DNA from: Sphingomonas sp. A2-49
Lineage (GTDB): Bacteria > Pseudomonadota > Alphaproteobacteria > Sphingomonadales > Sphingomonadaceae
DNA: 64,000 nt
Direction: 5' to 3'
Assembly (NCBI RefSeq): GCF_025548555.1
Contig: NZ_JAJLPA010000001.1
Span: 558,001-622,000, forward strand
The notes beneath the pieces were generated by a model, which was not told the DNA's origin, made no database searches, and saw only the letters and a program-made list of their open reading frames with translations. Positions 9,742 through 18,911 of the stretch are shown one piece after another. The number at the start of each line of letters is the position of its first letter. The first letter of the stretch is position 1. A program made the translations under genes and the position numbers.

Positions 9742-10949
9742 CAGCCTTCGGCAGGCGCGCCAACTGCCGCAGCGACGAGGCAGACAAGCCCGATCGCCAC
9801 GAAGCCAATCCGCTGCGAGGTGGTGCCTTTGCCATCCTTGACCGACACGATCAGCGCCAAGGCGCACTGGAGGCCGTAGAATAGAGCGAAGGCGCGCGAC
9901 GAGAGGGCGACGACCTCAAACGGGTCGGTCAGCCACACGATAACGATGGCGAGCGCGCCGGCCAGCGCGAACGCGAGCGGCACGCTGACCTTGCGACGGG
10001 AGACCTCGTTCACAAGCCCCCCCGATCCGATCGAGTCTGCCACCGCGGCGCTCAACTGACTCGACACCGCGCCGGCAAGCACAAAAAGGCCGAGCGCGGG
10101 CGCGATCAGTTCCATGATATCGAGGATGCCCGCCACGCCCTCGGTCGCGGCGGCACGGGTCAGGAAGGGTGTCAGCAGCGCGATGAAGGCGAGATAGATG
10201 GCAGACGAAATCCACTGCGCATGCCGCATTGTCCTGATCCGCATCTCGGCGGGATAGGCATGGCCAAGATAGCGTGACGTCTCGAACCCCTGAACCGTGA
10301 TGAGCAGACCAAGCAGCATCGGCACGCTGGCGAACGACAGCTTGACCGGGGGCAGCGGGTCACCGGTGCCATTGATCGCCCACGAAATGCCGAGCGCGGC
10401 AAGCAGACCGGCGATGATCCCGATCTTGATCGAAACGGTGCCATGAGCAAGGTGCTCCACCTTGCGGAGACTTCCGCCCAACGCGAGCAGCGTCATCAGC
10501 ACAATTAGAACGGTGACGATGATGTTGGCCGCCAGCGGCTGCGAAGCTGGATCGATCGCGATCGGCTTCAGCGAGAACTCGGCCAGCAACTTCAGGTAAT
10601 AGGCGACCGAGACAGCATAGGCGAGCGCCAGCACGCCCTGTGTCACGCGAGCGATCCACGCGATCGGATCGTTAAAGGGGGCGGCCGCGAGATGCGCTTC
10701 GACATGGACGATGTTGAAGCGGATTACCGCACCCGCGGCGTAGGCGATTGCCAGAAGCACCGCCATCGCACCCAATGCCGCGCTGCCGAACTCCTTCGCC
10801 AACAACGGCCCGCAGATCAGGAAGCCCGAGCCAATGATCGACGCCAGCGGCGTGACGGTGGCCCGCCAGCCGTCGCTGCGCGCGAATCTTCCGAAGGTCA
10901 GCGCGGTGGTGACGATGATCGCGACGATCAGGGCGACGGTGACGATCAT
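9741..10949 (-). CDS. Multi-spanning membrane protein, APC/Nramp-like permease fold
   Basis: The product is a 402-residue integral membrane protein with about eleven hydrophobic segments. The N-terminal section contains a Gly-rich break (SIIGSGFLICGPLLAKEFG) like the unwound TM1 of LeuT-fold permeases, and a conserved-looking GLLITVQGFETSRYLG segment. I do not recognise a named family or substrate. Its ATG overlaps the DUF2254 stop (ATGA, 10946-10949) and its stop overlaps the clcA start, so it is made together with ion transporters. An amino-acid, metal or bicarbonate-type permease is possible; none is demonstrated. Confidence 0.75.
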   Translation of the reverse strand: MIVTVALIVAIIVTTALTFGRFARSDGWRATVTPLASIIGSGFLICGPLLAKEFGSAALGAMAVLLAIAYAAGAVIRFNIVHVEAHLAAAPFNDPIAWIARVTQGVLALAYAVSVAYYLKLLAEFSLKPIAIDPASQPLAANIIVTVLIVLMTLLALGGSLRKVEHLAHGTVSIKIGIIAGLLAALGISWAINGTGDPLPPVKLSFASVPMLLGLLITVQGFETSRYLGHAYPAEMRIRTMRHAQWISSAIYLAFIALLTPFLTRAAATEGVAGILDIMELIAPALGLFVLAGAVSSQLSAAVADSIGSGGLVNEVSRRKVSVPLAFALAGALAIVIVWLTDPFEVVALSSRAFALFYGLQCALALIVSVKDGKGTTSQRIGFVAIGLVCLVAAAVGAPAEG

Positions 10950-12355
10950 GCGGTGCCTCCGAGCCAGGCGTTGCCGTCACGGAGTCGGCGCTTGTAATCA
11001 GGTTCGACCAAGGCTCGCAGCAGGTCATCGGCACGCTCCAGCACGGCTTTGCGACAGGCGCCATCCAACGCCCCCTCGGCCAACAAGCGGAACTCTCGAG
11101 TTTGTCGCGCCAAGGTGGAGATCCGGCTCGGATCGTCGCAGCTCAATGCGACGTCGCCCAAGGCGTTGAGAAAGCGCTTGCCTGCGATCATGTCGCCGCT
11201 CGCATATTGGGCGAGCGCACCGAAGGCACGACCGACGAGACCGTCGAAGGTCGTTGGATGGGCGATCACCCTGAGGGCCTCGTCTTTATCCGCACGCAAC
11301 CGCGACGGCAGGTCCCGCCGAGCAAGATCCGCCATGGCCGCGCCGAGCCAGTCGAGACAGCTGTTGGCGGTAAAAGGATCATTGACGCCAGGTGACAGCG
11401 CGCGGGCCGCGATCTCAACCAATTCGTCAATCAGGAAACGCAAATCTTGAAGAGCCGTTCGACGCGCGCCTACCGCAAACGCTCCACGCAGCGCCTTCAT
11501 CGCGTCCTCGTCGCACCGCTCGGCGGGCCAAGCCTCCAGCAGCACGCTACCTTTGTGGGTAAAATCGCCCGACTGATATTGCAGGCGGATCACCAAGTCA
11601 TGGCTGCGCGCCGCCTCCATCAGCGTGCTTTCGTCGATCAGCTGGATATATCCCGTGTCCTTGGATCGGACGGGAGCGCGTCGCTCGTAATCGGCAGAGC
11701 TTGCTTCGTCGCGGAACGCCAATGGTATGCGAGGGTCGTCCGAACGTTCGGCGAGCGGAACGCCAACGAAGACCGGAAAGCGTGCGTCTGTCTCCTCGAT
11801 TAGTCGATTGCCGATCCGCTCAATCACATTGTTGATGTGGATCCGCATCGGCACGTGATGGATGAAGAAGATCAGCACGGCGATCGAACAGAGGACGAGG
11901 ACCAACGCCAACAGCAGCGCAAGCTGCGGAACGAAGGCCGGCGCCCCCGCCCCGCTCTCCCCGGCAGATCGGATCGTGCGCAGAACCACCAGCGAGTAAA
12001 CGAAGGTCGCGATGAAGGTGCCCAGTGTCACCTGGTTGCCGCGATCCGACATGAAGTTGCTCAGCAGCCGCGGACCGTATTGCCCCGAGGCGTAGACAAC
12101 GGCGGCGATCGTGACCGAGAAGGTGGTGCCTGCTACCCCGATCATCGACCCGCCGATCGATGACAGCAAGCTGCGCGCGCCGTCGGGTCGCGCTGCATAG
12201 AGCCACGGCAACCCGTCCATCCAGGTCGAGCCGGAATGGCTATCGATATACACTATCGCCAATGCGAGCAGCAGTGCCGCGATCGCCATGACGGTGGGAA
12301 CGAACCAGTAGCTCTCGCGCAGATCGTTCGACAGGCGGAGCAGGCGGGTTCTCAT
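10946..12355 (-). CDS. DUF2254 membrane protein
   Basis: The 469-residue protein matches the layout of DUF2254. It has four N-terminal membrane segments (about 15-175) with the characteristic stretch GGSMIGVAGTTFSVTIAAVVYASGQ shortened here to its core GTTFSVTIAAVVYAS, then a large soluble domain. The soluble part holds SPGVNDPFTANSCLDWLG, typical of the family. Molecular function is unknown. The ATG overlaps the CPA1 stop (ATGA at 12352-12355) and its own stop overlaps the next start. This fixed position between antiporters and permeases suggests an accessory role in ion or envelope homeostasis, which is inference. Confidence 0.88.
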   Translation of the reverse strand: MRTRLLRLSNDLRESYWFVPTVMAIAALLLALAIVYIDSHSGSTWMDGLPWLYAARPDGARSLLSSIGGSMIGVAGTTFSVTIAAVVYASGQYGPRLLSNFMSDRGNQVTLGTFIATFVYSLVVLRTIRSAGESGAGAPAFVPQLALLLALVLVLCSIAVLIFFIHHVPMRIHINNVIERIGNRLIEETDARFPVFVGVPLAERSDDPRIPLAFRDEASSADYERRAPVRSKDTGYIQLIDESTLMEAARSHDLVIRLQYQSGDFTHKGSVLLEAWPAERCDEDAMKALRGAFAVGARRTALQDLRFLIDELVEIAARALSPGVNDPFTANSCLDWLGAAMADLARRDLPSRLRADKDEALRVIAHPTTFDGLVGRAFGALAQYASGDMIAGKRFLNALGDVALSCDDPSRISTLARQTREFRLLAEGALDGACRKAVLERADDLLRALVEPDYKRRLRDGNAWLGGTA

Positions 12356-13629
12356 GAAGTCTTCTCCGCATCGGCTTCGGTAAGCCGTTCCAGCACGCGC
12401 TTGATCGTTCCGCCCTGCACGATCACCGAAAAGAGCACGACGACGTACGTCGCTGCGAGGATCACGGACCGCGCAGGCCCATCCGGCAAGCCAAGTGCCA
12501 GCGCGATCGAAATGCCGCCGCGAAGGCCACCCCAGATCAGCGTTACCGGCGCGACCCGCCCGTAACGATGCGTCGGGCGGATCGCCCGGAGCGGCAGCAG
12601 GACCGACACCGACCGCGCGGCAAGCGCCAGCGGTATCGCGGCGAGACCCAACACGACCAGACGCAGGTCGCCGGGGATGGTCACGACTTCCAGCCCGATC
12701 AGCAGGAACAGCACGGTGTTGAGGATGTCGTCGATCAGATCCCAGAACTTGTGGAGATAATCGCGGGTCGTCTCGCTCATCGCGTGGGCGACGCCGGCAT
12801 TGCCGATGATCAGCCCAGCGACCGCCATCGCCACCGGGCCGCTGGCGTGAAGCGGCCGCGCGATCGCATAGCCGCCCATTACCACGGCCAGGCTGATCAG
12901 GACCTCGACCTTGTAGTCGTCGATCGACCGCATCATGCGGAATGCGACCCAGCCGATGCCGAGCCCTAGCAGGACGCCGCCGCCCGCCTCGACGGCAAAT
13001 AGTTCGACGCCATGTGCAACGGAGAAGGCCTCACCCGACAGCGCCGACGCCAGCAGAATCGTGAAGATAACAACACCGACGCCGTCGTTGAACAGGCTCT
13101 CGCCCGCAACGGTCGCCTCGAGCGCGGGCGAGACGTTCGCGTGCTTGAGGACGCCCATCACCGAGACCGGATCGGTTGGACTGATGAGCGCGCCGAACAC
13201 CAAGCACCAGATGGCAGGTACGTCGAAACCGATCGCCCTCGACAGCAACAGGAACCCGCCGCCGACCAAGACGGTCGAAAGTGCCACGCCAATGGTGCTC
13301 AGCACGAGGATCGGCCAGCGCCCACGCCGCATCTCGCCCCAGTCCACGTGCAGCGCGCCGGCGAACAGCAGGAACGACAGCATGCCGTCCATCAGCGTGG
13401 TGTGGAAATCGATGCCGGCGATAAAGCGCACGATGTCGCGGGCAAAGTCGGCGCCCGGAAGAATGCGATCGATCGCGACGACGAGTAGCGAGGCGATCGC
13501 ACCCATGACCGTCAGGCCGATCGAGGATGGCAGTTTGAGAAACCGGTAATTGAAATAGCCGAGGACCGCGGCGAGCACGATGAGGATCGCTGCGGCATCG
13601 AAGGGCGTAAGCGCAAGACCGCCGCTCAC
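12352..13629 (-). CDS. CPA1-family Na+(K+)/H+ antiporter
   Basis: This is a predicted monovalent cation/proton antiporter with about twelve membrane segments in 425 residues. The CPA1/NhaP signature is clear: [13 protein letters not shown] followed by [14 protein letters not shown], with the ND pair of the ion site. There is no long cytoplasmic tail, so it is a short NhaP-type protein. GTG at 13629 overlaps the stop of the NhaA-DUF389 gene (GTGA). Pairing CPA1 with an NhaA in one coupled operon suggests cover of different pH ranges or ions; this is not shown by sequence. Confidence 0.92.
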   Translation of the reverse strand: MSGGLALTPFDAAAILIVLAAVLGYFNYRFLKLPSSIGLTVMGAIASLLVVAIDRILPGADFARDIVRFIAGIDFHTTLMDGMLSFLLFAGALHVDWGEMRRGRWPILVLSTIGVALSTVLVGGGFLLLSRAIGFDVPAIWCLVFGALISPTDPVSVMGVLKHANVSPALEATVAGESLFNDGVGVVIFTILLASALSGEAFSVAHGVELFAVEAGGGVLLGLGIGWVAFRMMRSIDDYKVEVLISLAVVMGGYAIARPLHASGPVAMAVAGLIIGNAGVAHAMSETTRDYLHKFWDLIDDILNTVLFLLIGLEVVTIPGDLRLVVLGLAAIPLALAARSVSVLLPLRAIRPTHRYGRVAPVTLIWGGLRGGISIALALGLPDGPARSVILAATYVVVLFSVIVQGGTIKRVLERLTEADAEKTS

Positions 13630-16403
13630 CGGGTGATCCCGATCGATAGCTCGAAGCGCTGGCCTTGAGCAGGCGCCGAAACGGCACCGATGCCCCGACT
13701 TGCCAACAACGCTGCCACCGCTAGTGCCCTGCGCTGCGTCAAGGTCGGCCGCGCAGGCGGATCGCCCGTCGGCAAACCGGGAACGGCCAGCGTGGGCACG
13801 TTCCAGCGATGCGCAGCCCAGGCCGATGTCAACACCGCTGAGCGAGCCGCTGGATCGAGCGTATCGACATTATCGGCGAACGCGATCTCAGGCAGCGGTC
13901 CCTGCGGGGGCACGATCGCGACGCTCCAGCCATCCGTCTCCGCCACCGCGCGGGCTTCAAGGGTCCGATAGGTCGCGATGGTCGCACCGGGCAGCGCCAC
14001 GGCCGCTGCGGTCGCGCGCCGATGGTCGCGATCGATTGTCACATCGTCAGCCGCGACACCGGTGATGAGCGCGATCATCCGTGCCAGCGCCGTCATCCGC
14101 TGCGCCTCAAGGTTCGACTGGTCGCCCGCCTGCCGCAACTCCTCGCGTTGTGCGTCGAGTGCGCCCGCGCCTGCTTCGAGCAGGACCTGGTCGATATCGA
14201 GCCGGACAGGACGGCCAAGCGCATCTTCGATCGATTTCTGCAAGGGCGCGGTCTTCTGCATCCGCCCGCGCGGAGTGATGACGACGGCTCTGACGACGTT
14301 GGGCTGACGGTCGAACTCAACCTCCAGCTGCGTCACGCGAGCGTCGTTGCCGAAGCGTTCGTTCAGAAGCGAGCGCACCTGCGACACCGTTAATGCCTCG
14401 CGCGCAATGCGGTTCAGCGACAGTCCCAATGGGACCGCCATGACTGCGAAGACGCAAAGCAGCACAATAGTTTGAGTCCAGCTCTGCCGACTGGAGAGGT
14501 GATGTCCGAAGCCATAGTACCTTGCCATCGCTGTTGCGGCGAGTGCGATGGTGATGAAGTTCGTGACGAACAGAGCGAACGCCCCACCCAGCACCGGCAG
14601 GTTCCAGGTCGCTAAGCCATAGCCGACGACAGCCAACGGCGGCATCAACGCCGTCGCGATGGCCACACCGACAATCGTCTCTCCCCGCCCGCGAATGATG
14701 GCGAAGCTGCCGGCCAGTGCGGCGAACAGCGCGACGCCGAGATCGAACAGGTTTGGCCGCGTGCGCGCGACGATCTCCGCCGTTGGAGCTTGAAGCGGCG
14801 ACAGGGTTACGATCAAAGCGGTGAAGACGACCGCTGCGAACGCGCCAATGACGAGCGCCAGCACCGAACGTCGCATCTCGGCGAAATCGAACAGCGCCAG
14901 GCTGAACCCGAAGCCGAGGATCGGGCTCATAAGCGGCGATATCAACATCGCGCCGATAACAACGGCCGGCGACGATAACAGCAGTCCCAGCACCGCGATG
15001 CCGGCGGACATCATCGTCATGAAGGCGTAGCGCGGCGACCACCCGCTCTCTTCGACGATTCGGGTGACCACCGCCTCGTGATCGATCGGCCCGACGACGC
15101 TGCGGCGCCACCAGCGGTAGAGCGCAAGCCGTCCGAGCCGTGCATTCATCTGTTTGCTTCGAAGCTTGGATCCTCTGGACGCACCCTCGCGCGTCATGCT
15201 GCTGCTCGCGTTGTCGCGTGGCGTCTCGCCCCGTGCTCGCCGCAGCACGGCATATCCAAACAAGCCGGAAATGAGCGAGCCGGCCAAGACGCCGATCTTG
15301 GCTTCTGCCTGGAGCAAGGGACTGCCGGGGAAGGCAAGAAGAGTGATAAATATGCTCATGGTAAAGCCAATCCCGCAGAGCAAAGCGACGCCAAGCAACT
15401 GAAGCCGGCTTGCATGTGCTGGCATATCCGCCAGCCCCAGGCGAACCGCGATAGCTGAAAAGCCGAACACGCCGAGCACCTTGCCGATGAGCAGCCCTGC
15501 GGCGACACCGATCGTGACCGGCGCGGTGAGTGCGCCGGGAGGCAGTCCGAAAACCGGAACTGCGGCGTTCGCCAGTCCGAAGATTGGCACGATAATAAAG
15601 CCGACCGGCTTATGCAGCGCGTGCTCAAGCCGATGAAGCGGACTCATGCAGTCTGCGTCGGACCGGCTGGGCGTGCGGTCCATCGGAATAGTGAAGGCGA
15701 GCATGACACCTGCGAGCGTCGCATGGATTCCCGACCGAAGCACCAGCACCCACAGGATCAGGCCGACCATCATGTATGGCGACAGGCGCCGGACACCGAA
15801 GCGGTTCAGAGCTACCAGCACGCCGAGAGCGACCGCGGCGCCCCCGAGGTCAGCTACCGAAAGCTCCGCTGTGTAGAAGAGCGCGATGATGACGACCGCG
15901 CCGAGATCGTCGATGATGGCCAGCGCGGCAAGAAATATGCGCAGCGATCCTGGCACCCGATTGCCCAGAAGCGCGATGACTCCAAGGGCGAAAGCGATAT
16001 CGGTGGCCGCAGGTATGGCCCATCCGGCAGCTGTCGGACCTTGGTTGAAGGCGAGATAGATTAGCGCTGGCACAATCATCCCGCCGCTCGCGGCTATGCC
16101 TGGAAGAATGCGTCGCGGCCACGACGAGAGCTGTCCGTCGAGCACCTCGCGCTTGATCTCCAAGCCGACGAGCAGGAAGAACACGGCCATCAGGCCGTCG
16201 TTGATCCAATGCCCTAGATTCAGCGGCCCGACATAGGTGTGCAGCAGCGCCTCGTAACCCGGCGCAAGCGGTGAATTGGCGATGACCAGAGCAACCAGCG
16301 CAGCTGCCATCAAGACGATGCCGGCGGACGACTGAGCTTCGAGAAATCGGCGGATTGCGCTTGGATGCGCATGGGCGTGGTTCATCATCATTCGTCCAGG
16401 CAC
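13626..16403 (-). CDS. nhaA: NhaA Na+/H+ antiporter fused to a DUF389 membrane domain
   Basis: The single 925-codon frame encodes two membrane modules. Residues 1-395 are NhaA with the key aspartates in [12 protein letters not shown] (Asp135) and AIIDDLGAV (Asp165, Asp166), matching D133 and D163/D164 of E. coli NhaA. A polar linker (about 390-420, rich in Ser, Arg and Lys) leads to DUF389 (about 420-640) with [16 protein letters not shown] and [25 protein letters not shown]. The C-terminal 280 residues are mostly soluble and end in a segment like the tail of OmpA-like domains. No good ribosome site precedes the internal Met codons of the linker, so a true fusion is favoured. It heads a five-gene coupled operon. 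Confidence 0.88.
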   Translation of the reverse strand: MPGRMMMNHAHAHPSAIRRFLEAQSSAGIVLMAAALVALVIANSPLAPGYEALLHTYVGPLNLGHWINDGLMAVFFLLVGLEIKREVLDGQLSSWPRRILPGIAASGGMIVPALIYLAFNQGPTAAGWAIPAATDIAFALGVIALLGNRVPGSLRIFLAALAIIDDLGAVVIIALFYTAELSVADLGGAAVALGVLVALNRFGVRRLSPYMMVGLILWVLVLRSGIHATLAGVMLAFTIPMDRTPSRSDADCMSPLHRLEHALHKPVGFIIVPIFGLANAAVPVFGLPPGALTAPVTIGVAAGLLIGKVLGVFGFSAIAVRLGLADMPAHASRLQLLGVALLCGIGFTMSIFITLLAFPGSPLLQAEAKIGVLAGSLISGLFGYAVLRRARGETPRDNASSSMTREGASRGSKLRSKQMNARLGRLALYRWWRRSVVGPIDHEAVVTRIVEESGWSPRYAFMTMMSAGIAVLGLLLSSPAVVIGAMLISPLMSPILGFGFSLALFDFAEMRRSVLALVIGAFAAVVFTALIVTLSPLQAPTAEIVARTRPNLFDLGVALFAALAGSFAIIRGRGETIVGVAIATALMPPLAVVGYGLATWNLPVLGGAFALFVTNFITIALAATAMARYYGFGHHLSSRQSWTQTIVLLCVFAVMAVPLGLSLNRIAREALTVSQVRSLLNERFGNDARVTQLEVEFDRQPNVVRAVVITPRGRMQKTAPLQKSIEDALGRPVRLDIDQVLLEAGAGALDAQREELRQAGDQSNLEAQRMTALARMIALITGVAADDVTIDRDHRRATAAAVALPGATIATYRTLEARAVAETDGWSVAIVPPQGPLPEIAFADNVDTLDPAARSAVLTSAWAAHRWNVPTLAVPGLPTGDPPARPTLTQRRALAVAALLASRGIGAVSAPAQGQRFELSIGITR

Positions 16404-16748
16404 AGCAGATCAGCGCTGGCGGCCCGACCAACGAAAGAACCTGCTCGCACTCGAGATCAAAGACGAACACCCACGCGAGCTATCGCATCGGGCGACCGTC
16501 GTCGCAACCTTCCCCGTGAGGTACCCCTTCGCCGGCGCTTCATAGAGCGTGCGGCTCGGCCGCCGTCCACCACACTCCAACGCCTTGCCAAGCCGCCAGA
16601 GGATCCGACGCGATGGTTGCGGGTCCGGGTGTCCGTGGCTCGCAGGCCGCGTCGCCGATTGATGCGTGACCGACAGCCCGCGGAATTCAAGCCTGGTCTT
16701 GAGGGCTGCCGCTCCCGCTCGCCGTTCTCATGAGGAGATTGCTAATCG
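16404..16748. other. Intergenic region upstream of the NhaA-DUF389 operon
   Basis: About 345 bases without a supported gene. It lies between the terminator of the stress-protein transcript (16749-16772) and the first gene of the ion-transport operon, so the operon promoter should be here. No clear -35/-10 pair could be assigned. Short ORFs in this stretch are Arg-rich on both strands and look like chance frames. Confidence 0.5.
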
Positions 16749-16772
16749 AAAAATGCGGCGACGAATCGCCGC
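16749..16772 (-). terminator. Rho-independent terminator with UUCG loop
   Basis: On the minus strand GCGGCGA and TCGCCGC form a perfect 7-bp stem around TTCG, followed by ATTTTT. It begins three bases past the stop of the stress-protein gene. A stem closed by a UUCG tetraloop plus a U-run is the classical intrinsic terminator form. It separates the MscS/stress-protein transcript from the nhaA operon. Confidence 0.8.
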
Positions 16773-16774
16773 TT

Positions 16775-17260
16775 TCAAGCGATCGCTCGGCCCGAGCCAC
16801 CATTGTCGTCGAGGGTACGCTGCACCTCGTCCACTTCTAGGCCCGTCTCGCGCGTATCCACGATCAGAAGCACGCCGCCCGCTTGCAAGTCTTCATCGTA
16901 ACGACGCGCCCGATCCTCATCCACACCATAGCGGCCGAGCAAGGCGGTGAGAGCGCCCGCAGTTGCACCTAGTGCAGCAACCCCCGGCGTGGCGGCGACG
17001 GCGATGGCCCCCGCCGCGACGAGCGGTCCAACGCCAGGGAGAGCGAGTGCGGCGACACCCAGACCCGCTCCCAGCGCTCCTCTGCCAATCAGGTCGCGAA
17101 GCGACGCTTCCCCTGATGCTCCGGGCGCGCCCGCGCTTCCGCGCTCTGGGACGAGCACTGAAAGCGCCGAGTTGGGGATCCCAAGGCTGTGCAACGCAGA
17201 CAATGCTTTACCTGCATGCGAATACGTGGGGAACACAGCGGACGCAGTATAGGGTGTCAT
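16775..17260 (-). CDS. General-stress-17M-like small protein
   Basis: The 161-residue protein begins with a compact fold-like region (ASAVFPTYSHAGKALSALHS then LGIPNSALSVLVPE) typical of the general stress protein 17M/YflT N-terminal domain. A Gly/Ala-rich hydrophobic segment (about 70-105) follows that could insert into or span a membrane, then a short acidic tail. Such proteins are linked to general stress in several bacteria, but their biochemical action is unknown. It lies 109 bases downstream of mscS and is followed by a strong terminator. The DUF1269-type stress membrane proteins are an alternative family. Confidence 0.75.
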   Translation of the reverse strand: MTPYTASAVFPTYSHAGKALSALHSLGIPNSALSVLVPERGSAGAPGASGEASLRDLIGRGALGAGLGVAALALPGVGPLVAAGAIAVAATPGVAALGATAGALTALLGRYGVDEDRARRYDEDLQAGGVLLIVDTRETGLEVDEVQRTLDDNGGSGRAIA

Positions 17261-17369
17261 CGACCAGTTCGCCTCGTTTCGTTCAGCGTCCTATCGCACG
17301 CTGCGTCGAAGAGCGACGTTGCCGGTCGGTAACCGACGACGTCACTCCTAGGTTTGCCCCATCGCTCGA

Positions 17370-18665
17370 TCACGACCTCTGCTCGACGATCGCGCCGGTC
17401 GTCTCCGGCAATGAGCGGATGTGAACGTCACTTTGCGGATAGGGGATTTCAATTCCGTGCTCCTGGAACAGGAGCCAGAGACGGTTGAAAATGTCGGATT
17501 GCACGTTGCCGACACCAGCCTCTGGATCGTTGATCCAGGCAAGGATCTCATGGTCGACGGAGCTGTCTCCGAAGCCGCGTAGCCAAACGGTCGGTGCCGG
17601 GGTTTTCAGGACGCGCTCGGCAGCAGTTGCGGCCTCGATCATCAGCTTCTGCGCAAGCGGCAGATCGCTCGCATAGGCGACGCCCACAGGGATGTGGATA
17701 CGGACGTTGCGACTTGAGTAGGACCAGTTCTCGACGGGCTCGACCATGAGTTGCTCGTTCGGGATCAGGTGCTCCTTGCCGTCGCGCGTGACGACCGAAA
17801 CCGCCCGGACACCGATTTTCGTGACTTGACCGAACGTTTCGCCGACGACGATCACATCGCCCGGCTTTACCGAGCGGTCCATCAGTAAGATGAGACCGGA
17901 CAGGAGGTTGCCGACTGTCTTCTGGAGTCCGAAGCCTACGGCAAGTCCCAATGCCCCCGAGAACACCGCCAGCGCCGTGAGATCGATGCCGAGCAGATCG
18001 ATGCCGATCAACGCCGCGACGACGATGACGGCGATCCCGGCGAGCTTTTGGACGAGCGCGCGTTGCGACACGTCAAGCCGTGTGAGGCGCCCGATCGAAT
18101 GGGTCAGCACGCGATTTGCCAGTCGTGCTACCGCGAACAGCACCGCGATCACAACGACCGCGTTGACAACGCCGAGCAGCGAGATGCGCCTGGTCCCCAC
18201 CTCGACGCTGGCCCGGTCAAGAGTGGCGAGCAGCGGCTGCAGACCGCCGAGCGAACCGGCTGCCGCGACGACGAAGACGACGGCCGCGAGCAGCCAGGCA
18301 TATCCCGAGCCCAGCCCTGCAAGCCTGACCAGCGAATAGGCAAGTCGCGCCACTGCCACGCCCAGCGCAACGGCGACGAGCACCAAAGCGAACGGACTCG
18401 CCGTGAAGAAGGGTAGCGCCAGCAACAGCGCGAGAGCCGCCAACAGCATGCCGACGATCGCAACGCCGGACCGGTATGCGTGCCCTTCTGCACGGCCCAT
18501 CAAACGGTGCACTAAGGCCGTCAGCCTGGGACCGGCGCGTTGACCGATCCACCAGCCTGCCGCGAAGGCGAAAATGATGACAGCTACAGCCCCGGCGATT
18601 GCGGCCGCGTTGGGGTCGGTCGGAATCGGTATGCCTTGGGCGCGCAACCAGGCTACGAGGCTCAT
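17370..18665 (-). CDS. Mechanosensitive channel, long MscS-type (second copy)
   Basis: At 431 residues this channel has about six membrane segments before the pore helix. The TM3/pore region AVFSGALGLAVGFGLQKTVGNLLSG and the beta-domain segments RSVKPGDVIVVG and HLIPNEQLMVEPVENW are characteristic. The sequence DSSVDHEILAWI in the C-terminal domain is also usual for MscS. Start 18665 is selected because AGGAGAC lies just upstream and the ATG overlaps the stop of the DUF4157 gene (ATGA); the longer frame to 18770 is an artefact. It was therefore coupled to the now disrupted DUF4157 gene. Confidence 0.9.
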   Translation of the reverse strand: MSLVAWLRAQGIPIPTDPNAAAIAGAVAVIIFAFAAGWWIGQRAGPRLTALVHRLMGRAEGHAYRSGVAIVGMLLAALALLLALPFFTASPFALVLVAVALGVAVARLAYSLVRLAGLGSGYAWLLAAVVFVVAAAGSLGGLQPLLATLDRASVEVGTRRISLLGVVNAVVVIAVLFAVARLANRVLTHSIGRLTRLDVSQRALVQKLAGIAVIVVAALIGIDLLGIDLTALAVFSGALGLAVGFGLQKTVGNLLSGLILLMDRSVKPGDVIVVGETFGQVTKIGVRAVSVVTRDGKEHLIPNEQLMVEPVENWSYSSRNVRIHIPVGVAYASDLPLAQKLMIEAATAAERVLKTPAPTVWLRGFGDSSVDHEILAWINDPEAGVGNVQSDIFNRLWLLFQEHGIEIPYPQSDVHIRSLPETTGAIVEQRS

Positions 18666-18886
18666 GTTTCGTCTCCTGCGCGTTCGACGGGCGATGTGGC
18701 CGTGCGCTTCCAAACGTCTCGGGCAATGGTTGCGGCATTGTCGCGCGCCTGCCTTTCGAGAACAGGCCACGAGTCTACGTAGACGCGGGCGAAACGGTCG
18801 ACGCCGAGCTCTTCATATTGGCGAACATGGACAAGCTCATGCGCCCATAGCTGGACGTCCTTGGCCGTGTTCAGGTTGCTGAATAC
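18662..18886 (-). pseudogene. DUF4157 metalloprotease-like protein, C-terminal fragment
   Basis: This is the distal piece of a gene cut by the IS66 insertion. It encodes SNLNTAKDVQLWAHELVHVRQ and about 50 further residues. HELVH is a zinc-metalloprotease-type HExxH motif placed as in DUF4157 (eCIS core) domains. Joining it to the piece at 21359-21816 after removing the element and one target repeat gives an uninterrupted frame of 225 codons. It is no longer linked to a start codon of its own. The stop overlaps the mscS start. Confidence 0.85.
18879..18886. repeat. Target-site duplication, left copy
   Basis: CTGAATAC lies directly against the left end of the IS66 element and is identical to 21359-21366. 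Eight bases is the duplication length expected for IS66-family elements. Confidence 0.93.
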
Positions 18887-18911
18887 GTAAGCGTGGTGTG
18901 GGGGCCGCAGA

